DNA of 48,833 nt from CAZGGW01 sp964525365 (GTDB lineage: Bacteria; Bacillota_I; Bacilli_A; RF39; UBA660): positions 1 to 48,833 of the forward strand of contig CAZGGW010000005.1 of the NCBI GenBank assembly GCA_964525365.1. The letters are read 5' to 3'. A program made the position numbers and the translations under genes. A model generated the notes under the pieces. That model was not told the origin of the DNA, searched no databases, and worked only from the letters and a program-made list of their open reading frames with translations. The stretch's first letter is position 1; each line of letters opens with the position of its first letter. Below, one piece after another: positions 1 through 7,663 of the stretch.

Positions 1-2
1 AA

Positions 3-53
3 GCGAAAAACCAAAATAGTGGGAAAGTGGTCGCGATTTATCGCGAGAGATAG
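3..53 (+). other. possible 3' end of an upstream gene, with GC-rich hairpin
   Basis: One frame is open from the window edge and ends at TAG 51-53 (tail reads AKNQNSGKVVAIYRER); another frame is open to TAG 55-57, so the true frame is uncertain. The segment contains a perfect 6-bp inverted repeat TCGCGA-TTTA-TCGCGA (31-46), unusually GC-rich for this genome. It does not match the nearby template repeat, so it is not the variable repeat itself. By the usual DGR layout it could be the end of the variable target or of a small gene between target and template. In the Bordetella phage DGR a hairpin just after the variable repeat helps retrohoming; that this hairpin does so is speculation. Confidence 0.25.
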
Positions 54-62
54 TTAGGTATT

Positions 63-76
63 AACTCATATGAGTT
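63..76. repeat. 14-bp perfect palindrome upstream of DGR template
   Basis: AACTCATATGAGTT (63-76) is its own reverse complement. It lies between the end of the upstream gene and the template repeat. It could be a hairpin at the 5' side of the template RNA or a regulator site. No T-run follows, so it is not an obvious terminator. Confidence 0.4.
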
Positions 77-96
77 TAATATAGGGATAAGCTAGT

Positions 97-240
97 AAAA
101 AAAAGTCTTCTTCGCCTTATAATTATAATAGTAGTAATGCGAATGCGTGGAATGTGAATTCTGGCGGGTACTTGAACAACAATAATGTTAACAACACCAA
201 TCGTGTGCGTGCGGTATTTTCCTCTATTTATTCAGGGTAG
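97..240 (+). repeat. DGR template repeat (TR), boundaries approximate
   Basis: This non-coding stretch reads, in the frame ending at TAG 238-240, like the C-terminus of a variable C-type-lectin-fold target: a start like SSSPYNYN, a NAWNVNSGG core, then an NNNNVNN run and RVRAV. Thirteen of the 44 codons from 106 to 237 are AAT or AAC. That is the signature of a DGR template, where adenines are the mutagenised positions and AAY codons give the widest amino-acid choice. The GC-rich CGTGTGCGTGCGG (202-214) near the 3' end resembles the invariant part that anchors retrohoming (IMH*). There is no start codon or ribosome-binding site in this frame, and the avd and reverse transcriptase genes follow at once. 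The matching variable repeat is absent from the window, so exact ends cannot be set. Confidence 0.88.
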
Positions 241-386
241 GTGAGTTCGTGTAAGTTTATGACTCTGTTATGGTAAAACTTATTTATGAGGAAACAAGTT
301 TATTCCTTGGATTATCCTAAATTATTTTTTTGAATTTAAAGTGTTAGTAAATATTTGAATGCTCTTTAAATTCTTTTTGGAGTAAT
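241..386 (+). other. DGR spacer between template and avd, with two hairpins
   Basis: No reading frame of note. Two short inverted repeats are visible: TAAGTTT (252-258) with AAACTTA (276-282), and AGGAA (289-293) with TTCCT (303-307). In studied DGRs the RNA just downstream of the template is structured and is needed for priming and for binding Avd and the reverse transcriptase. By position this segment is the likely equivalent; the function is inferred. A ribosome-binding site (TGGAG) for avd lies at its 3' end. Confidence 0.4.
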
Positions 387-728
387 ATGCAAGATTTTAA
401 ATTGTTAGATAAAATTAAATGGTTAAATGAGTATATAAATACTTATGTTTTTTCTTGTTTTAGTAAGAATAATTTGGGGTTAAAAATAAGAATTGAAGAA
501 CATTTATATATGATGATTGAAAATACTATGAAGGCTAATATTAATAAGGGAAATATTCGTAATAAGTATCAAAAAGAGTTACTCGTTAATATAAGTATGC
601 TTGATTATTATATCGGAGTTCTTTATTCAAAAAAATTAATTAGAAAGAAAAGATTTTTATCTTGTATAAATGCTCTTGATTCTATTAGAAAGATGTGTTA
701 TGGATGGATAAATAATGAAAAGAGTTAA
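387..728 (+). CDS. avd: DGR accessory variability determinant (Avd-like four-helix protein)
   Basis: A 113-residue, basic, all-helical protein. The length, charge and position directly before a DGR-type reverse transcriptase match Avd, a four-helix-bundle protein that forms a pentameric barrel, binds nucleic acid and the reverse transcriptase, and is required for mutagenic retrohoming. Visible features are several amphipathic helices (DFKLLDKIKWLNEYINTYV at the N-terminus), many Lys/Arg, and a C-terminal helix ending RKMCYGWINN. A TGGAG ribosome-binding site precedes ATG 387. The 3' end overlaps the reverse transcriptase by 14 bases, which implies translational coupling. The assignment rests mostly on context; sequence identity among Avd proteins is low. 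Confidence 0.82.
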   Translation: MQDFKLLDKIKWLNEYINTYVFSCFSKNNLGLKIRIEEHLYMMIENTMKANINKGNIRNKYQKELLVNISMLDYYIGVLYSKKLIRKKRFLSCINALDSIRKMCYGWINNEKS

Positions 729-1818
729 TAATATATATTCTAATATTTATAGTTTTGATAATGCTTTAAGCGTTTATAAAAGTATAAAGTCTAATATGAG
801 AAATAAGAAAGATTTGTTAATATTTAATGAAAATTTAAATCAAAATTTATATAATATTATTACATCTTTATATAATGAAAATTATAGTTTTAGTAATTAT
901 AAATTATTTTTAATAAGAGAACCTAAATATCGATTAATAATGAGTAGTAATGTAAGTGATAAAATAGTTAATCATTTAATAAGTAACTACATATTAATAC
1001 CTGCTTTAGAAAAAAGTATGATAGATACTAATGTGGCTGCTAGGATTGGAAAGGGCAGCAATTACGCTTTCAATAGACTAATATGTTATATTAATAAGTT
1101 GCGTTTAAGTGGAAATAATATATATGTGTTAAAAATTGATATAAAGAAGTTTTTCTATAATATTGATCATAATATATTAATGAATCTATTAAGTAATAAG
1201 ATAAAGGATAAGAAGGCAATTAATATAATTAAAAATGTGATTAATACTACTAATAATGACTATATTAATAAAGGTATTCAGAAAGCTGTATTAACCGAGA
1301 TTAGAAGAGTAAAAAAATTAAAAATTAGTGAAAATGAAAAGAAAAAAAGAGTTAATGAACTTAATAACATTCCTTTATATGAATGTAACAAAGGATTAAG
1401 TATTGGCAATATGACTAGTCAAATTCTTTCTATTTTTTATTTAAATGATTTGGATCATTACATAAAAGAAAAACTTTTATGTAAGTATTACATCAGATAT
1501 ATGGATGATTTAATTATATTAAGTAATGAAAAGGATTTTTTAATAGAAGTTTTATCTTTTATTAAAAAAGAATTATATAAATATAAGTTAGTTGTTAATA
1601 ATAAAACAAATATTTGTTGTTTAAAACACGGATTTAATTTTCTGGGATATAGATTTAAATATAATGATTTATTAAGTGTTTGTTGTAACAAAAAAACGTT
1701 GAGTGGTGTAAATAAAAAATTAAAATATCTATATAAATTTAATTATTACAAGTATATATTATCATTATCTAGTTATAAAGGCTATTTTAGTAGACAAAAT
1801 AATTATTATTTTGATTGA
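715..1818 (+). CDS. DGR reverse transcriptase
   Basis: RNA-directed DNA polymerase that copies the template repeat into error-prone cDNA (adenine-specific misincorporation) for transfer to the variable repeat. Motifs visible in order: LKIDIKKFF with catalytic Asp142; GLSIGNMTSQ at 227-236, the IGNxxSQ form typical of DGR enzymes (group II intron and retron enzymes usually have QGxxxSP); YMDD at 262-265; GFNFLGYRF at 306-314; and a short thumb ending SSYKGYFS. Length 367 aa fits the 300-400 aa of DGR enzymes, and there is no maturase or endonuclease domain. A Lys-rich insertion of about 35 residues (around 185-220) sits between the first Asp motif and the IGN motif. It overlaps avd and ends in TGA, showing UGA is a stop here. 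Confidence 0.95.
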   Translation: MKRVNNIYSNIYSFDNALSVYKSIKSNMRNKKDLLIFNENLNQNLYNIITSLYNENYSFSNYKLFLIREPKYRLIMSSNVSDKIVNHLISNYILIPALEKSMIDTNVAARIGKGSNYAFNRLICYINKLRLSGNNIYVLKIDIKKFFYNIDHNILMNLLSNKIKDKKAINIIKNVINTTNNDYINKGIQKAVLTEIRRVKKLKISENEKKKRVNELNNIPLYECNKGLSIGNMTSQILSIFYLNDLDHYIKEKLLCKYYIRYMDDLIILSNEKDFLIEVLSFIKKELYKYKLVVNNKTNICCLKHGFNFLGYRFKYNDLLSVCCNKKTLSGVNKKLKYLYKFNYYKYILSLSSYKGYFSRQNNYYFD

Positions 1819-1864
1819 AAAATGTTACTAAAAATTGTATTATATATTTAGAAAGTAGTTATAT

Positions 1865-3853
1865 ATGAAACATAAAATTGATATGTTTTTGATTAAAAAG
1901 AATTTTAAGAAATATTTTTCTACAAATATTTTGTTTTGTAGTTATGTTTTATGTTCTTTATTAATGGGAATTTTATTAAGGTTGGTTACTATTGGAAATA
2001 TATTATCTTTTAAAGCTTTTATATGTGATTTAATGATTATTGTTTTATTTGGGGCTTTTGGATATTTTATTAAACCTAGAAATCAGTTTAAATACTTTTT
2101 TTCTTTGTGTGTATTTTTTTGTTTAATTTGTATATGTAATACTTTGTATTATGAGTTTTACAGATCGTTTTTGTCTTTTAATTTAATATCTACTGTGAGT
2201 ATGCTTGGTGGTGTTAAATCTTCTGTATTTGATAAACTAAGGTTCATTCAATTTATCTATATTATATTTCCAATAATAATAATTTATATCAATTCTTTAC
2301 TTAAAAAGAGAAAATATTATATTGAGGTTGAAAAGATTGAAAAGGGTAAAAAGATGTTTGTTAATAATTTAATTGCGTCTGGTATTCTTTTATTACTTGC
2401 TTTAGTGACTGTAAATGGTACTGAAGCTAGTAGGTTTATTAAACAATGGAATAGGGAATATATAGTTCAGAAATTTGGTATATATACTTATACAATAAAT
2501 GATTTAATACAAAGTCTAACTCCTCAGATTAATTCGTGGTTTGGGTATGATAAAGCTTCGTTAATATTTAGAGAGTTTTATGAAGAAAATGATGTTAAAG
2601 AAGAAGAAAATGCTTATACTAATATTTATGAAGGAAAGAATATTTTATTTATTCATGGAGAAAGTATACAAAATTTTTTAATTGGACTTGAAATAAATGG
2701 AAAAGAAGTAACTCCTAATTTAAATGATTTTGTTGAATCTGGAATGTATTTTTCTTCGTTTTATCCACAAATTAGTATCGGAACTAGTTCGGATACTGAG
2801 TTTACATTATTGACTGGGTTAATGCCGTCTTCTACTGGGACGGTGTTTGTAAGTTATGCTGATAGAAAGTATGAAAGTTTATCTCTTTTACTTCAACAAA
2901 AAGGTTATTATACATTTAGTATGCATGGTAATGTAGCTGATTATTGGAATAGAAGTATTATGTATAATAATATAGGTTATATGAAGTATTATGCTAAAGA
3001 TAGTTATATAATTGATGAAGAAATAGGACTTGGATTATCTGATAAGTCATTCTTTAGACAAATAATACCTATATTAAATAATATTAAATCTAATAATAGT
3101 CATTTTATGGGAACAATAATAAGTCTTACAAATCATTCTCCGTTTGATCAAGTTGATTTATATGATGAATTTGATCTTACTGAGACATATGAAATTGAAA
3201 GTGAAGAAATTGGAGAAACCGAAGTTGTAGTATCGGATTATTTGGAAGGAAGTGAGATGGGAAATTATCTTAAATCTGCTCACTACGCGGATGCAGCTTT
3301 TGGACAATTAATGAATGATTTAAAAGAAAATGGAATTCTTGAAAATACGGTGTTGGTATTTTATGGAGATCATGAAGCAAAACTAGGAAAAAACAACTTT
3401 AATCTTCTGTATAATTATGATCCTTTAACGGATAATATAAAAGATGAGGATGATCCAACATATATAAGTTTTGATAATTATGTATATGATTTATATAAAA
3501 ATACTCCCTTGGTAATTTATAATAATGATAATCCTATTAAAGTTGAAATAACAGATGTAATGGGAATGTATGATGTGTTTCCTACTATTGCAAATATGTT
3601 TAACTTGGATTATAATTATGCATTGGGTAATGATATATTTAGTAATAGAGAAAAGATAGTAATCTTTCCTAATGGAAATTTCTTAACAAATTATGTATAT
3701 TACAATAATTTGAAAGATGATTATATTACTTTGACCGGTAATCCAATAAGTGCTGATTATTTAGAGAAATATAAAAATTATACTGATGAACGTATAGATG
3801 TATCTAACGCTATTATACAGTATGATTTAATAAGATATGAAGGTGTAAAATGA
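1865..3853 (+). CDS. LTA-synthase-family membrane sulfatase (glycerol-/phospho-transferase)
   Basis: A 662-residue membrane protein with about five N-terminal transmembrane segments (residues 20-185) and an extracellular alkaline-phosphatase/sulfatase domain, the LtaS architecture. Such enzymes polymerise glycerol phosphate from phosphatidylglycerol onto a lipid anchor outside the cell, or make related phosphate decorations. Visible metal and active-site elements: HGES (Glu266), the nucleophile loop GTSSDTEF (306-313), MHGN (353-356), NHSPF (423-427) and GDHEAKLG (501-508). Aligned from the conserved EF, Ser308 rather than Thr307 may fall at the LtaS threonine position. Its last four bases overlap the next gene (ATGA), so the two are coupled. 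Exact substrate unknown; it could be an LtaS, primase or other phosphotransferase. Confidence 0.85.
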   Translation: MKHKIDMFLIKKNFKKYFSTNILFCSYVLCSLLMGILLRLVTIGNILSFKAFICDLMIIVLFGAFGYFIKPRNQFKYFFSLCVFFCLICICNTLYYEFYRSFLSFNLISTVSMLGGVKSSVFDKLRFIQFIYIIFPIIIIYINSLLKKRKYYIEVEKIEKGKKMFVNNLIASGILLLLALVTVNGTEASRFIKQWNREYIVQKFGIYTYTINDLIQSLTPQINSWFGYDKASLIFREFYEENDVKEEENAYTNIYEGKNILFIHGESIQNFLIGLEINGKEVTPNLNDFVESGMYFSSFYPQISIGTSSDTEFTLLTGLMPSSTGTVFVSYADRKYESLSLLLQQKGYYTFSMHGNVADYWNRSIMYNNIGYMKYYAKDSYIIDEEIGLGLSDKSFFRQIIPILNNIKSNNSHFMGTIISLTNHSPFDQVDLYDEFDLTETYEIESEEIGETEVVVSDYLEGSEMGNYLKSAHYADAAFGQLMNDLKENGILENTVLVFYGDHEAKLGKNNFNLLYNYDPLTDNIKDEDDPTYISFDNYVYDLYKNTPLVIYNNDNPIKVEITDVMGMYDVFPTIANMFNLDYNYALGNDIFSNREKIVIFPNGNFLTNYVYYNNLKDDYITLTGNPISADYLEKYKNYTDERIDVSNAIIQYDLIRYEGVK

Positions 3854-4476
3854 AAAAGAAAAAAAGAATTAATTTTAAGAAAGTATTGGTAGTATTGATA
3901 GGAATTTTAATATTTGGTGTTATAGGATATAAGGTAGCAGTGGATTTTATCTTTAATGGTTCAAATACTGATGAGATTAAAGAAGTTGAAAATATCAAAC
4001 TATATGGATATTCAATGGATTCTAATGATACTAAGTATTTTAATAGTACTTTTAAAGAACTTGCTGGGATTTTAAAACAAGAAACTGTGGATTATGAAGC
4101 GTATGCTGGTGTGTTAACTAAATTATTTATAATTGACTTTTATACTTTGTCAAATAAACAGTCTAGTGTTGATATAGGTGGTTTACAATATATATATCCG
4201 GATTTAGAAGAAAATTTTGTTTTGAATGCAAGTGATACAATATATAAATATATAAAGCTTAATTTAGATGGTACTAGGGAACAAGAATTACCAACTATAA
4301 GTGAGGTTACGATTGAAAGTAATGTACCAACTACTTATAAAATAGACGATATAACATATAATGGATATTTAGTTTCTGCTTCATGGAAATATGAAACTGA
4401 TTTAGGATATGAAACAAGTGGGAAATTTATAATAATTAAAGACAATATGAAACTGTATATAGTAGAGGGTGATTAA
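3850..4476 (+). CDS. hypothetical membrane-anchored extracellular protein
   Basis: I do not recognise the family. 208 residues: a basic N-terminus (KKKKRINFKK), one transmembrane helix at about 12-31, then an extracytoplasmic domain of mixed helix and strand, with a Tyr/Asp-rich later half that looks like a compact beta fold (TYKIDDITYNGYLVSASWKY). No lipobox, no catalytic motif and no cysteine seen outside the membrane. It overlaps the LtaS-like gene by four bases and is followed two bases later by the LCP gene, so it is likely an accessory of envelope polymer assembly in one operon. Confidence 0.75.
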   Translation: MKKKKRINFKKVLVVLIGILIFGVIGYKVAVDFIFNGSNTDEIKEVENIKLYGYSMDSNDTKYFNSTFKELAGILKQETVDYEAYAGVLTKLFIIDFYTLSNKQSSVDIGGLQYIYPDLEENFVLNASDTIYKYIKLNLDGTREQELPTISEVTIESNVPTTYKIDDITYNGYLVSASWKYETDLGYETSGKFIIIKDNMKLYIVEGD

Positions 4477-4478
4477 AT

Positions 4479-6434
4479 ATGAAAGCAAAATCAATTTTAA
4501 TAAAACTATTAAATATCTTAAATATAATAGTAATAATAATATCATCTGGGTTGATTGGATATACAATATTTCTATATCAAGGTTTAGAAACATTTTATAG
4601 AATTATGGGAGTTGTGGTAATATTATATATTTCATTGTTAATAATAGGTGGCTGTATCAATTCTATTAAAAAGTTAAAAATGGGTAAAACAATAGTGATC
4701 TTTATAATAGGATTGATATTATCATCTTGTTATGTGATAGGAAGTTATTATTTGTACAACATTTATAAATCTTTAAATAATTTTAGTGAAACATCAAATA
4801 CTTATTATTCATCACTAATAACTTTAAACAGTTTTTTAAAGACAATTGATGATGTGAAAGATTATAAGATTGGTATGATAAATGATGAAAACGATATTGA
4901 AAATTATATAATTCCACAAAGTATTATAACTGAAAAAAAGTTAGACGATAATAATGAAATAATAGAGTTTGATTCTATTATAGATTTATATGAAGCTTTT
5001 GAAAACAAGAAAGTGGATTTAATATTTGTTAATTCTAATTATCAAGATTTATTTTCTTCATTTGATGGATTTGATGATATGAGTTCAGATATTCTATTAG
5101 TAAAGTCTTTTGAAAAGGAAATAAAGGAATCTACTGATGTAGAAGAAGAAATCAGTGTACAAACGCTTACCGAACCATTTACTATTCTTTTACTAGGAAC
5201 TGATTCTACTGCGAAGAAGCTTAATAAAAACGCTGCGTTTAATGCCGATTCCATTATTTTGATGAGTGTAAACCCAACTACATTGCAGGCAACTATGTTA
5301 ACAATACCAAGAGATACTCTTACTAGGATAACTTGTAGTGGAAACAAATATAATAAGATTAATGCTTCTGGCTGGGGAGGGGCTAAATGTGTTAAAAACA
5401 CAGTTGAAAAATTTACTGGTATAGACGTAGATTTTTATGTACAAATTAATTTTAAAGGTCTTGTTAATCTTGTTAATGCTTTAGGTGGAATTGAAGCAGA
5501 AGTACCATATAGTTTTTGTGAACAAAATAGTGATAGAAAGTTTGGTAGTAAACTTGTATATGTAGAAAAAGGAACACAAATTTTAAATGGGGAGCAGGCT
5601 CTTGCTTTAAGCAGAAATAGAAAAACAGTTTCTTCATGCGCTAGTAAATGGAATCAAGGAACCAGAAATGATACGGTTAGAGGTCAAAATCAACAGTTGG
5701 TAATAGAAGGAATTATAAATAAAGCTAAAACAATAGATTCTGCCGATAAAATATTGGAAATATTGGATGTAATTAGTGAAAGTATTTATACCAATATGTC
5801 TACTAGAACCATGCTATCTGCATATGATGTTATAAAAAATATAGCATTATCTGATGCGGGAAGTGTGGTGAACATTGATCACACCTATTTGATGTGGTCT
5901 ACTGGTAGAGTAAGTTTTAATGGCAAAAATACAAATGGTGGGTCAATTGTATTCCATTCACAAAAAAGTTTGGACGCAATCACAGATGCTATGAAAATTA
6001 CTTTAGGAACAAAAAAGTCTACTATGATTAAAAAATTCTCATTCTCGATAAAGGATAAGTATGAAAAGATTATAATTGGAAAAGGCAGTTATAGTATAAC
6101 CAAAGTAGCATTATTACCTAACTTTACTGGGTATTCAACAATTAGTGCAATAAAATCTAAAATATCAAGTTTGGGATTAGATGTAAAAATAATAGATAGT
6201 TCTACTAATCAAGAAATAACAAATATACCAAATTCTTATAAAATAGTAAAACAATATCCAATTGAAAAATATATAATTCCGAATTTAAAAGAACCTGTTA
6301 AAATTTATATAAAAGACACGACTCAAAGTAGTAGTTCTGGAGGTAATACTCCCGAGCAAAGCACTACTATTGAACAAAGTAGTACAATAGAGCAAAGCAG
6401 TACCACTAATGAAGAAAGCAATGATGGCGAATAA
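4479..6434 (+). CDS. LytR-CpsA-Psr (LCP) family cell-wall polymer ligase
   Basis: LCP proteins transfer lipid-linked anionic polymers or capsule onto peptidoglycan, at the outer face of the membrane. 651 residues: three transmembrane helices (about 7-30, 43-63, 70-93), a linker domain, then the LCP core from PFTILLLGTDS (233) to about 415 with AFNADSIILMSV, TIPRDT (Arg278, Asp279), YNKINASGWGG and the late arginines in ALSRNRK and RGQNQQ that bind the pyrophosphate headgroup. A PASTA-like segment follows (about 535-620, with VKQYPIEKYIIP), then a Ser/Thr/Gln tail carrying short EQSST repeats. A multi-membrane N-terminus is the form seen in some Bacillota LCPs. Start is two bases after the previous stop; a terminator follows the gene. 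Confidence 0.9.
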   Translation: MKAKSILIKLLNILNIIVIIISSGLIGYTIFLYQGLETFYRIMGVVVILYISLLIIGGCINSIKKLKMGKTIVIFIIGLILSSCYVIGSYYLYNIYKSLNNFSETSNTYYSSLITLNSFLKTIDDVKDYKIGMINDENDIENYIIPQSIITEKKLDDNNEIIEFDSIIDLYEAFENKKVDLIFVNSNYQDLFSSFDGFDDMSSDILLVKSFEKEIKESTDVEEEISVQTLTEPFTILLLGTDSTAKKLNKNAAFNADSIILMSVNPTTLQATMLTIPRDTLTRITCSGNKYNKINASGWGGAKCVKNTVEKFTGIDVDFYVQINFKGLVNLVNALGGIEAEVPYSFCEQNSDRKFGSKLVYVEKGTQILNGEQALALSRNRKTVSSCASKWNQGTRNDTVRGQNQQLVIEGIINKAKTIDSADKILEILDVISESIYTNMSTRTMLSAYDVIKNIALSDAGSVVNIDHTYLMWSTGRVSFNGKNTNGGSIVFHSQKSLDAITDAMKITLGTKKSTMIKKFSFSIKDKYEKIIIGKGSYSITKVALLPNFTGYSTISAIKSKISSLGLDVKIIDSSTNQEITNIPNSYKIVKQYPIEKYIIPNLKEPVKIYIKDTTQSSSSGGNTPEQSTTIEQSSTIEQSSTTNEESNDGE

Positions 6435-6458
6435 AATGATAAATTTTTATCATTTTTT
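6433..6458 (+). terminator. rho-independent terminator after LCP gene
   Basis: AAAATGATAA (6433-6442), loop, TTATCATTTT (6447-6456), then further T's. AT-rich stem but perfect; it closes the envelope operon just after TAA 6432-6434. Confidence 0.65.
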
Positions 6459-6459
6459 C

Positions 6460-6488
6460 TTGTAAAAAAAAAAGGATTATGTTATCAT
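6460..6488 (+). promoter_or_regulatory. sigma-A-type promoter for coiled-coil gene pair
   Basis: TTGTAA (6460-6465), a 17-base spacer and TATCAT (6483-6488), directly after the LCP terminator and 36 bases before the ATG of the first coiled-coil gene. Confidence 0.55.
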
Positions 6489-6524
6489 TTTAATGTAAGG
6501 ATAGAGAAGAATAAAAGGTGGAGT

Positions 6525-7652
6525 ATGGATACTAATTTTGAATCAATTAAATCCTTAATAGAGCTTTTGGTAAAAAAAGCTGGTTTTTCTTTAAATGAAA
6601 AAACCGCTGATAAAGAATATAATGAAGTAAAAAAACTAATTAATAAGTATAATTCTAATATAAATAGTGATATATATAAATATATATCTGAACAAAAAAA
6701 GCATTGGGAGTCTAACTCTGAATTTGTTGGAAGTAATTTGTTAGATGCTTATAATTCTGGTAAACAAGAAAATCAAATTAATAATGAACTTTCAATATTA
6801 ATCAAGAATGCTCTTCAAGAGGAAAATAAAAAAGTGAGTACTACTCTTATGTCTTATATATATAATTCTATTTCTACAAATGAAGAAAAGTTGAATTTTA
6901 TAATTGAAAAAATAAACTCATGTGATTATATTGATGATGAAGAAAGAACTTCTGATTTAAGGGAAAAAGAATATCTTGAAAAAAAAGTGAGTGAATTGAA
7001 TGACGAAGAAAGAATACTATTAAGTTATATTACCACTTTGAAGAGTGCAATTGAAAATGATAAAGCAATCAGCACAAGAATATCAGATAATATATTTAAA
7101 ATAAAATGTAAAATTAAAGCTTTAGAAGAAGCAAAAGAAAAAATTAAAAATTTGTATATACCAATTGCGTACCAAGAAAGATTGATAACAACAATTAGTA
7201 AATACTATTTAAAACTTGAGTTACTAGAAAAAGAAGTAGGCAAAATAGAAAAGGAAATAAAAAATAATGATTCAAAGATTATAGAAATCAATGATAAAAT
7301 TGTATCTATTCAAAATGACAAAAACAAAGTTGAGGAGTTATTATCTAAAACAAAAGAATTAATTAATTCTAATGAATATATTGATATATCTACTAAAATA
7401 ATTGATGAGATAAAAAGAGAAATAGTGATCTATACATTAAATATTTTAAAAAATCAAAAAGAAGTAATATATGTTGATGTTGTTCAGATAGAAAAAGAAA
7501 TTAGAGAAGAATGGAATAAGAAAAAATATAAAAAAGATGTTGTAGTAAAAACAACAGAAAAAGTTAAAAAGAAAGAGACAATCGTTAAACAATCAGAGAT
7601 AAAAAATAAAAATGATATAAAAACAACTGAAAAAATAGATTTAGATTGGTAA
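6525..7652 (+). CDS. hypothetical coiled-coil protein, first of a tandem paralogous pair
   Basis: 375 residues, Lys/Glu/Ile-rich, with long heptad-like stretches (about 115-285), no signal peptide and no transmembrane helix, hence likely cytoplasmic. It shares two signatures with the next gene: an N-terminal SIKSLIELLVKKAGFSLNEK followed by TADKEY, and a C-terminal IYVDVVQIEKEIREEWNKK. The tail after residue 330 is Lys-rich and low in complexity. Function unknown; coiled-coil scaffolds in this size range are often cytoskeletal or sporulation-related, but nothing here decides it. GGTGGAG before ATG 6525 is the ribosome-binding site. Confidence 0.75.
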   Translation: MDTNFESIKSLIELLVKKAGFSLNEKTADKEYNEVKKLINKYNSNINSDIYKYISEQKKHWESNSEFVGSNLLDAYNSGKQENQINNELSILIKNALQEENKKVSTTLMSYIYNSISTNEEKLNFIIEKINSCDYIDDEERTSDLREKEYLEKKVSELNDEERILLSYITTLKSAIENDKAISTRISDNIFKIKCKIKALEEAKEKIKNLYIPIAYQERLITTISKYYLKLELLEKEVGKIEKEIKNNDSKIIEINDKIVSIQNDKNKVEELLSKTKELINSNEYIDISTKIIDEIKREIVIYTLNILKNQKEVIYVDVVQIEKEIREEWNKKKYKKDVVVKTTEKVKKKETIVKQSEIKNKNDIKTTEKIDLDW

Positions 7653-7663
7653 AGGAGAAAAGA

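Noticed and set aside
3..53. Variable repeat of the DGR at the left edge
   Set aside because: The bases do not match the template 3' end beyond scattered triplets; a true variable repeat would be nearly identical outside adenine positions.
5042..5401. 119-residue minus-strand frame inside the LCP gene
   Set aside because: Shadow of a well-supported gene, no start signal.
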